Source: CAZCPB01 sp964500365 (lineage in GTDB: Bacteria; Planctomycetota; Phycisphaerae; Phycisphaerales; UBA1924). Taken from it: DNA of 12,523 bases. Within the stretch, counting starts at the first letter, position 1; each line of letters opens with the position of its first letter. Positions 5,695-11,277 of this stretch are shown here, one piece after another. The notes under the pieces are model-generated. The model worked only from the letters and a program-made list of their open reading frames with translations. It searched no databases and had not been told where the DNA came from. The stretch covers positions 1 to 12,523 of the forward strand of contig CAZCPB010000115.1 of assembly GCA_964500365.1 (NCBI GenBank), in the 5' to 3' direction. The translations under genes were made by a program, and so were the position numbers.

Positions 5695-6431
5695 TCGGCC
5701 CTGCCGCCGGCCCCGGCGACCGGGCAGCCGTGGTCTTCGCGCCGGGGACCGTACCACAGGTCGAGCTTGTCCCGGCTCAGGGTCGCGCGGAACGGATTCA
5801 ACCCCATGGCCGTGACCCGCGACATGATCTCGCGCCACGTGTAGGTGCGCAGCTTTCGACCCGAAGTGACGGCCCGCTCGCGAACCACGACGAAGCGGCC
5901 GTGCCGCTTGACGGCCCGGGCGAAGTAGATCTCTTCGGCGGCATAGTGGCGTTCGTCGAAGCCGCCGGTCCGCTCGAACACGGCCCGCGTGCAGAACATG
6001 CACGCCCCGCCCGTCATGCGGCCCAGGATGAGCGCGAACTCGAAGGCCGCCAGGTACCAGCGCGCCCAGCGGGGGATCTCGCCGTCGAACGCGACCAGGG
6101 CGCCGCCACCGGCGGCGCCCGCGTCCAGCGCGCGGAGGATCGAGCGGAGCACGCCGGGCGAAATGGCCGTGTCGGCATCGAGAAAGACGACGCGGTCACC
6201 CGTCCCGGCCCGTGCCGCGGCGTTCCGCGCGCTGGCGATCTGCCGGGCCTGGATCGAGACCACGCGGGCGCCGTGCTCACGCGCGACCCGCGCCGTCGCG
6301 TCGGTCGAAGAATCGTCGGCGACGACGATCTCGTACGCGACGTCCAGCGCACGCGCGGCCGAATGAATGGCCCCGAGCGTCCGCGGCAGCAGGGCCTCCT
6401 CGTTGTGCGCCGGAATGGCGAAACAGATCAT
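5673..6431 (-). CDS. Family 2 glycosyltransferase
   Basis: This 252-residue GT-A-fold glycosyltransferase starts with the typical MICFAIPAHNEEALLPRTL. It shows nucleotide-binding acidic residues VVADDSSTDA (37-46), the metal-binding DAD (85-87), the acceptor-region motif GGACMF (141-146), GGFDE (156-160), and an AAEEIYFARAVKRHG segment (164-178) carrying the probable catalytic acid. It transfers a sugar from a nucleotide-sugar donor to an unknown acceptor, probably in envelope polysaccharide or glycolipid synthesis. No strong membrane segment is seen; residues 126-137 are only moderately hydrophobic. The last ~20 residues are polar and Gly/Ala-rich, and part of them is encoded antisense to the end of comB. 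ATG 6431 has a TANNNT box 5 nt upstream. It lies 39 nt after rdgB on the same strand. Confidence 0.88.
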   Translation of the reverse strand: MICFAIPAHNEEALLPRTLGAIHSAARALDVAYEIVVADDSSTDATARVAREHGARVVSIQARQIASARNAAARAGTGDRVVFLDADTAISPGVLRSILRALDAGAAGGGALVAFDGEIPRWARWYLAAFEFALILGRMTGGACMFCTRAVFERTGGFDERHYAAEEIYFARAVKRHGRFVVVRERAVTSGRKLRTYTWREIMSRVTAMGLNPFRATLSRDKLDLWYGPRREDHGCPVAGAGGRADQARAAP

Positions 6432-6442
6432 GAACGAGGGTA
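6429..6442 (-). promoter_or_regulatory. Leaderless-type -10 box of the glycosyltransferase gene
   Basis: On the minus strand TACCCT (6442-6437) ends 5 nt before ATG 6431. No Shine-Dalgarno is present, so the gene may be transcribed separately from rdgB. Confidence 0.35.
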
Positions 6443-6470
6443 CCGGCGGCCCCCGCGCCGGGTTGCGGAG

Positions 6471-7154
6471 TCAGCCGCGGAGCAGCCCGTGGGATCGGAG
6501 CGCTTCGATCATCCGGCGGGCGGCCGCGCCGCGGTGGCTGCGGGCGTTCTTCTCCCCGGGCGAGAGGTCGGCGCTGGTGCGTGCGAACCCGGGCGCGACC
6601 AGGAAGAGCGGGTCGTACCCGAAGCCGCTCGAGCCGCGGGGAACGGCGGGGGGGATCCCGATCCGACCCTCGAAGGTGCCCCGCGCCGTGGCGAGAACGG
6701 GATTCGGAGCAGAGCCTGGCCCGAACGGTTCAGCGAGCGCCATGACGCACACGAATCGTGCGGTGCGCCGGTCCGGTGGCACCCCCTCCAGCTCGCGCAG
6801 CACGCGGGCGTTGTTGGCGGCGTCGCGCTCCGCGCGGGTCAAAGCGGTTTCGCGCCCGTCGGTCGAGTAGTGCGAGCTGATGACGCCGGGTCGTCCGCCC
6901 AGCGCGTCGATTTCGAGGCCGGAGTCGTCGGCGAGGCACAGCCGCCCGGTCTGCGCGGCGTACGACGCGGCCTTGATCGTCGCGTTCTCTTCGAAGGTCG
7001 AGCCCGTTTCCCGGGGCTCGTGGAACCGTTCGTGCCCGGGCAGATCCGCGAGCCCGATCACGCGAACGCCCGAAGCGCCCGGTGTCGTCGCGAAGATGGC
7101 GCGCAGCTCGTCCACCTTGTGCGGGTTGGCGGTGGCGAGGACGAGTTCGAGCAT
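6471..7154 (-). CDS. rdgB: XTP/dITP diphosphatase (RdgB/HAM1 family)
   Basis: This 227-residue house-cleaning pyrophosphatase hydrolyses non-canonical purine nucleotides (XTP, dITP, ITP) to the monophosphate and PPi, keeping them out of DNA and RNA. Family motifs are clear: N-terminal TANPHKVDEL (TxNxxK), LADDSGLEIDALGGRPGVIS with the acidic metal site, SHYSTDGRE, FGYDPLFLV near the C-terminus, and the terminal SHRGAAARRM. It is slightly longer than the ~200-residue average through a loop after the FVCVMAL strand and a longer TTPGASGVRV segment. ATG 7154 (MLELVLATAN) is the family-like start; the frame runs further upstream to 7187, but that would add 11 unrelated residues. A TANNNT box lies 8 nt upstream. 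It is divergent from the PfkB kinase gene. Confidence 0.94.
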   Translation of the reverse strand: MLELVLATANPHKVDELRAIFATTPGASGVRVIGLADLPGHERFHEPRETGSTFEENATIKAASYAAQTGRLCLADDSGLEIDALGGRPGVISSHYSTDGRETALTRAERDAANNARVLRELEGVPPDRRTARFVCVMALAEPFGPGSAPNPVLATARGTFEGRIGIPPAVPRGSSGFGYDPLFLVAPGFARTSADLSPGEKNARSHRGAAARRMIEALRSHGLLRG

Positions 7155-7168
7155 CGGTGCGAACGGTA
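7152..7168 (-). promoter_or_regulatory. Leaderless-type -10 box of rdgB
   Basis: On the minus strand TACCGT (7168-7163) ends 8 nt before ATG 7154, with no purine-rich ribosome site between. Confidence 0.35.
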
Positions 7169-7228
7169 CGGCGCGGGACCGGCGCACGCCTCAAGGGCCG
7201 CCTCCACAGGAATCGACGCGCCGGCTCC

Positions 7229-7244
7229 TACAGTGGCCGCCGTG
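7229..7244 (+). promoter_or_regulatory. Leaderless-type -10 box of the PfkB-family gene
   Basis: TACAGT (7229-7234) ends 7 nt before GTG 7242 and no Shine-Dalgarno is present. The 87-nt divergent region 7155-7241 therefore carries a TANNNT box for each direction. Confidence 0.4.
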
Positions 7245-8417
7245 CCTTCCCGCGCCGACATCGCCCGCGCCGCGGCCGCGGCTCTCGCAAGAGCCGACCA
7301 CGCTCCTCCCGCACTTGTCGGCTTCGACGGCTTCATCGACTCGATCACCCACGTCGTCGATCGCCGCACCGACATGTCACCGGCGGGGTACGAACGCATC
7401 AGGACCATCCGCGACTTTGCCGCGCGGTGCGCGGCCGCGGCGGGGAAGAGCGCGAACATCGAGCGCGTGCTGATCGAGGACCGGTTCGGCGGGAACGGGC
7501 CGCTGCTGGCCTCGGCGCTCGGCTCGCTCGGGATGGCGGTGACGTTCGTCGGCGCGATCGGGGCGGGCAGCGCGAACAACGGCGGCCCGGTCGCGGTGCA
7601 CCCCGTGTTCCAGGCCTTTGCCGCGCGGTGCGCGCGGGCGGTCGCGATCGGGCCGCCGTCGGCGACGCTGTGCCTCGAGTTCGACGACGGCAAGCTGATG
7701 TTCAACGACACCGGCGCGGTGCAGGCGGTGACGTGGGAGCGGATTGTCGGGGCGGTCGGGCTCGATGCGCTGGTGAAGGCGGTGGACGCGTCGCGCTTGA
7801 TCGGCATCGTCAACTGGTCGCTGATCGGCGGAGTCCCGGGGATCTGGGATGGGCTGGCCCGGGACGTGCTTCCGAAGTGCGCGCCGGCGGAGCGGTCGGT
7901 CTTCATCGATCTGTCGGACCCGGCCAAACGGGGCGATGACGATGTCCGCGATGCGCTGCGGAAGCTGGGCGCGCTGGACCGCGCGATCCCGGTGACGCTC
8001 GGACTGAACCTCGCCGAGGCGGAGAGGATCGCGCGGGTGCTCGGGCTCGACGTCTTCGAGAGGCGATCGGCGGCGCCGCTGGGAGCGCGGGTGCTGGAGG
8101 CCTGCCGCGAGATCAGGGACGCGGCGGACCTTGACTGCATCACCGTCCATCCCCGCGAGGGCGGCGCGGCGGCGGATCGAAGCGGGAACGCGGCGTGGTT
8201 CGACGGCCCGTACACGCGAACGCCCGCGCTCTCAACCGGGGCCGGGGATCACTACAACGGCGGGTTCGCGTTCGCGCGGACGCTGGGGCTGCCGATCGAG
8301 CAGTGCCTGGCCGTCGGTTGCGCCGTCAGCGGGGCGTACGTGCGCGGCGCGGCATCGCCCGCCCGCGAGCGCGTGGCCGAGTTCCTTCGAACGCTCCCCG
8401 AGCCGGAACGGCCGTAG
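7242..8417 (+). CDS. PfkB-family carbohydrate kinase
   Basis: This 391-residue protein has the ribokinase/PfkB layout. The N-terminus carries the substrate-binding GFDGFIDSITHVVD (27-40), GGNGPLLASALGSLGM (83-98) matches the first PfkB signature region, and the second signature STGAGDHYNGGFAFA (331-345) provides the catalytic Asp336 and the anion hole GAGD. GLNLAEAERIARVLG (254-268) is the usual segment before the ATP site. The family transfers a phosphate from ATP to a sugar or nucleoside; the substrate cannot be read from the sequence. It is longer than ribokinase (~310) because of insertions around 55-80 and 190-235. It is soluble. GTG 7242 is chosen for its TANNNT box and for lying just upstream of the conserved start. 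Neighbours give no pathway clue. The stop is 34 nt before the next gene. Confidence 0.88.
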   Translation: MPSRADIARAAAAALARADHAPPALVGFDGFIDSITHVVDRRTDMSPAGYERIRTIRDFAARCAAAAGKSANIERVLIEDRFGGNGPLLASALGSLGMAVTFVGAIGAGSANNGGPVAVHPVFQAFAARCARAVAIGPPSATLCLEFDDGKLMFNDTGAVQAVTWERIVGAVGLDALVKAVDASRLIGIVNWSLIGGVPGIWDGLARDVLPKCAPAERSVFIDLSDPAKRGDDDVRDALRKLGALDRAIPVTLGLNLAEAERIARVLGLDVFERRSAAPLGARVLEACREIRDAADLDCITVHPREGGAAADRSGNAAWFDGPYTRTPALSTGAGDHYNGGFAFARTLGLPIEQCLAVGCAVSGAYVRGAASPARERVAEFLRTLPEPERP

Positions 8418-8439
8418 GCGGCGGGACCCCCGAGCCCGG

Positions 8440-8454
8440 TATCCTTTCTTCATG
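8440..8454 (+). promoter_or_regulatory. Leaderless-type -10 box of the zinc-ribbon membrane protein gene
   Basis: TATCCT (8440-8445) ends 6 nt before ATG 8452. The intervening TTCTTC cannot pair with the anti-Shine-Dalgarno. Confidence 0.4.
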
Positions 8455-9054
8455 AGGCGGGCGGTCATCTTGATCGCGTTGGTCGTGTCGTGCGTCGTGT
8501 GCTTCTTTTCCTACGGCGACACGCGGGCGGCCGAGCGGACCGTCGGGTTCAACGGGGCGGCCACGGCGCGTTCGGTGCTCGTCACCGCGTTCACCTCCGT
8601 GCTCGCGATCGGCGCTGCGGGCTGTGCGGCCCTCGCATTGATCCATGCTTTGATGCGGGTCAAGCGCGAGCCGTTCGTTCACTGCCTCGTGTGCGGGTAC
8701 TCGTCGCGCGAAGTGCCGCGCATCACGTGCCCGGAGTGCGGACTGACGAGGCTGGAAGCCGACGCGGCGCACCGACGCGACACACTGCGGGCGTGCGGCA
8801 GACTCAAGCTCGCGGCGCTGGCCGGGCTTGCGATCGGCTCGGTCGCTGCGGAGTCGTGGTTGTTGGTGGACGACGCGCAGTATGAGCAAGAGAAAGCGGG
8901 CATCCCTGTGCCGCGGGGTGTTCGAGCCCGCGCGGTCCCGTTCGATCGGTATCAGGTCGGGGAACCGATACCCATGGGATTGGTTCGAACGATCCTGCCT
9001 ACGCCCCCGGGACCGACCGGCGTGAACCCGGCGGCGCCCGCCGGACCGCGGTGA
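8452..9054 (+). CDS. Small membrane protein with zinc ribbon (unknown function)
   Basis: This 200-residue protein has hydrophobic segments at about residues 4-20, 42-68 and 117-138. Between the second and third lies a cytoplasmic-looking four-cysteine ribbon: C78-x2-C81 (CLVCGY) and C93-x2-C96 (CPECG), likely binding one zinc. The CxxCGY...CPEC pattern is the same type as the two ribbons in the kinase at 1688-4573, so the two probably belong to one lineage-specific family of membrane zinc-ribbon proteins. The C-terminal ~60 residues are hydrophilic and end in a Pro/Gly/Ala-rich tail. The first segment could be a signal anchor. No enzymatic motif is seen and no function is proposed. ATG 8452 is set by the upstream TANNNT box. 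The stop lies 26 nt before the aldehyde dehydrogenase start. Confidence 0.8.
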   Translation: MRRAVILIALVVSCVVCFFSYGDTRAAERTVGFNGAATARSVLVTAFTSVLAIGAAGCAALALIHALMRVKREPFVHCLVCGYSSREVPRITCPECGLTRLEADAAHRRDTLRACGRLKLAALAGLAIGSVAAESWLLVDDAQYEQEKAGIPVPRGVRARAVPFDRYQVGEPIPMGLVRTILPTPPGPTGVNPAAPAGPR

Positions 9055-9067
9055 GCGCGGTCAAGGC

Positions 9068-9083
9068 TAGCATTGGCCCGATG
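9068..9083 (+). promoter_or_regulatory. Leaderless-type -10 box of the ALDH7 gene
   Basis: TAGCAT (9068-9073) ends 7 nt before ATG 9081. No Shine-Dalgarno lies between, which favours ATG 9081 over the in-frame GTG 9051. Confidence 0.4.
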
Positions 9084-10589
9084 CACCCGATCCTTCGTTC
9101 GCTTGGGCTCGACCGGGACGAGCGCGTGCGCGAAACCGACGCGCCGGGCCTGATCCGCGTGGAGAACCCCGCCACGCGCGAGCCGATCGCGTGGGTGAAG
9201 CCCGACGACGGCGCTTCGTACGAGCGGACGATCGCGGCGGGCGCCGACACGTTCAGGGCGTGGCGCGAGGTCCCGGCGCCGGTGCGGGGGCAGGTGGTCC
9301 GGGCGATCGGCGACGAGTTCCGCAAGCACCGCGAGGCGCTCGGCGAACTCGTCTCGCTCGAGGTGGGCAAGATCCGGGCCGAGGGCGTGGGGGAGGTGCA
9401 GGAGACGATCGACATCGCCGACTTCGCGGTGGGCTTGTCGCGCCAGCTGTACGGGAAGACCATGCCCAGCGAGCGGGCCCTGCACCGGGTGCAGGAGCAG
9501 TGGCTGCCCTTGGGGCTCGTGGGCGTGATCAGCGCGTTCAACTTCCCCAACGCGGTGTGGGCTTGGAACGCGATGATCGCGGCGGTCTGCGGGGACGTGG
9601 TCGTGTGGAAGCCGAGCCTGCTTGCACCCCTGACGGCGATCGCGAGCAACGCGATCGCGGAGCGTGTCGCGGCCGGTTTGGGCTACCCCGGGGTGTTCCG
9701 GCTGGTGATCGGGGCCGACGACGTGGTGGGGGAGCGGCTGATCTCGGACAGGAGGATCCCCCTGATCTCGGCCACGGGGTCGTGCCGGATGGGCCGGCGC
9801 GTGGGCGCGGTGGTCGCAGATCGGCTGGGGAGGAGCCTCCTGGAACTGGGCGGGAACAACGCGTGCATCGTGGACGAGACGGCGGACCTGGACCTGGCGC
9901 TCAAAGCGATCGTCTTCGCGGCGGTGGGCACGGCGGGGCAGCGGTGCACGACGACGCGCCGGCTGATCGTGCGGGAGTCGGTCGCGGAAAAGTTCATCGA
10001 GCGGCTGGTGGCGGCGTACCGGACGATCACGATCGGCGACCCGATGAAGGAGGGGACGCTGGTAGGCCCGCTGATCAACGCGCGGGCGGTCGAGGGGTTC
10101 GAGCGGGCGGTCGCGGCGGCGCGTGAGCAGGGCGGGACGGTGCTGGCGGGCGGTGAGCGCGCGAAGGTGGCGGGGATGGCGGGGCACTTCGTCCACCCGA
10201 CGATCGTGCGGGCGCCGCCGGGGAACCGGCTGCCGATCGCGCATGAAGAGACTTTCGCGCCGATCCTGTACGTGTTCACGTTCCGTGATCTCGACGAGGC
10301 GATCGCGCTGCACAACGGCGTGGACCAGGGGTTGAGCTCGGCGGTGTTCTCGACGGACGTGCGCGTGACGGAGCGGTTCCTGGGCCCGTCGGGGAGCGAC
10401 TGCGGCCTGGCGTACGTGAACACGGGGACGAGCGGGGCGGAGATCGGCGGGGCGTTCGGGGGCGAGAAGGACACCGGGGGCGGGCGTGAGTCGGGGTCGG
10501 ACTCGTGGAAGGCGTACATGCGCCGGCAGACGGCTACGATCCACTCGGGCAGGGAGTTGAAGCTTGCACAGGGGATTCGCTTTGAATGA
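9081..10589 (+). CDS. ALDH7-family aldehyde dehydrogenase (probable L-aminoadipate-semialdehyde dehydrogenase)
   Basis: This 502-residue NAD(P)-dependent aldehyde dehydrogenase matches ALDH7 (antiquitin, AmaB/Pcd). Catalytic residues are visible: Asn154 in SAFNFPNAVW, Lys177 in VVWKPS, general base Glu255 in LLELGGNNAC, and nucleophile Cys289 in GTAGQRCTTTRR. The LELGGNNA and GQRCTTTRR strings, and the C-terminal AEIGGAFGGEKDTGGGRESG with DSWKAYMRRQT, are ALDH7 hallmarks. Family members oxidise aminoadipate semialdehyde (in equilibrium with piperideine-6-carboxylate) to 2-aminoadipate in lysine breakdown; some also act on betaine or lipid-derived aldehydes. Length is normal, and it is cytosolic. 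ATG 9081 is preferred, because the in-frame GTG 9051 overlaps the previous stop and adds 10 residues outside the family. Its stop overlaps the isomerase start, so the two are coupled. No other lysine-degradation gene is in view. Confidence 0.92.
   Translation: MHPILRSLGLDRDERVRETDAPGLIRVENPATREPIAWVKPDDGASYERTIAAGADTFRAWREVPAPVRGQVVRAIGDEFRKHREALGELVSLEVGKIRAEGVGEVQETIDIADFAVGLSRQLYGKTMPSERALHRVQEQWLPLGLVGVISAFNFPNAVWAWNAMIAAVCGDVVVWKPSLLAPLTAIASNAIAERVAAGLGYPGVFRLVIGADDVVGERLISDRRIPLISATGSCRMGRRVGAVVADRLGRSLLELGGNNACIVDETADLDLALKAIVFAAVGTAGQRCTTTRRLIVRESVAEKFIERLVAAYRTITIGDPMKEGTLVGPLINARAVEGFERAVAAAREQGGTVLAGGERAKVAGMAGHFVHPTIVRAPPGNRLPIAHEETFAPILYVFTFRDLDEAIALHNGVDQGLSSAVFSTDVRVTERFLGPSGSDCGLAYVNTGTSGAEIGGAFGGEKDTGGGRESGSDSWKAYMRRQTATIHSGRELKLAQGIRFE
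10570..10575 (+). promoter_or_regulatory. Shine-Dalgarno site of the isomerase gene
   Basis: AGGGGA lies 6 nt before TTG 10582. AGGGAG (10551-10556) is a second candidate, 7 nt before the in-frame TTG 10564. Both lie inside the end of the ALDH7 gene. Confidence 0.4.
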
Positions 10590-11274
10590 GCCCAAAGTAG
10601 CCGATGCGTTGGCCGAGGCTTGCGTGGCGCCGATCACGTCGGGGATGATCGTCGGCCTGGGCACGGGGCGGACCGCGTCGCGCGCGATCCTGGCGCTGGC
10701 GGACCGCGTGCGCGAAGAGCACCTGGACGTCAAGTGCGTCTCGACCAGCCACGTGACCGACACGCTGGCCCGGGCGCACCAGCTCACGCTCGTCGATTTC
10801 ACGCTGATGGAGCGGGTCGACTACATGTTCGACGGGGCCGACGAAGTGGACGAGCAGATGCGGATGCTCAAGGGCCAGCACGGGGCGATCGTGCGCCAGC
10901 GGATCATGGCCCGGGCCGCGGACAAGCGGGTCTACCTGGTGGACGAGCCGAAGGTGGTGGCGCGGCTGGGACAGCGGGCGGCGCTCTCGATCGCGGTGCT
11001 GCCGTGGGCGCTGGCGTCGATCCGGGCGGACCTGCGGAACATCGGTCTCAACGGCGTGGTGCGGCGGACGCTGGACGGCGGGCTGTTCTTCACGGACAAC
11101 GCGTCGCTGATCCTGGACGTGATGGTGGGGGACCTGAACGTCGAGCAGCTGGCCGAGGAGCTCGACCACGTGCCGGGCGTGATCGACCACGGGATCTATC
11201 TCGACGAAGCGGACGAGATCCTGGTCGGGCAGGGCGACGGGCACGTGCGGCGGATGGTGCGGCCGCGCGAGTAG
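10582..11274 (+). CDS. rpiA: Ribose-5-phosphate isomerase A-like protein
   Basis: This 230-residue protein matches RpiA, which interconverts ribose-5-phosphate and ribulose-5-phosphate in the pentose phosphate pathway. Visible motifs are the phosphate loop IVGLGTGRTA (about 23-32), CVSTSHVT, the acidic FDGADEVD with Asp84 and Asp87, and MLKGQHGAIVRQR with Lys97. In E. coli RpiA the matching residues are Asp81, Asp84 and Lys94. The catalytic base, Glu103 there, aligns with Gln106 here (CAG, 10897-10899), and the usual GGGGA loop is GQHGA. Activity is therefore uncertain; it may be a divergent isomerase or a relative with another substrate. TTG 10582 is chosen because AGGGGA lies 6 nt upstream; TTG 10564 is also possible. 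The start overlaps the ALDH7 stop (TTGAATGA), implying translational coupling. It converges on icd with 3 nt between the stops. Confidence 0.82.
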   Translation: MNEPKVADALAEACVAPITSGMIVGLGTGRTASRAILALADRVREEHLDVKCVSTSHVTDTLARAHQLTLVDFTLMERVDYMFDGADEVDEQMRMLKGQHGAIVRQRIMARAADKRVYLVDEPKVVARLGQRAALSIAVLPWALASIRADLRNIGLNGVVRRTLDGGLFFTDNASLILDVMVGDLNVEQLAEELDHVPGVIDHGIYLDEADEILVGQGDGHVRRMVRPRE

Positions 11275-11277
11275 CCG

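Noticed and set aside
4599..8417. A 1272-codon open frame on the plus strand
   Set aside because: Only the last 391 codons (PfkB) resemble a protein. The rest is an Arg/Pro-rich shadow of comB, the glycosyltransferase and rdgB in GC-rich DNA.
8952..10802. A 616-codon minus-strand open frame
   Set aside because: It is an Arg/His/Pro-rich antisense shadow of the ALDH7 and isomerase genes, which have full family motifs on the plus strand.
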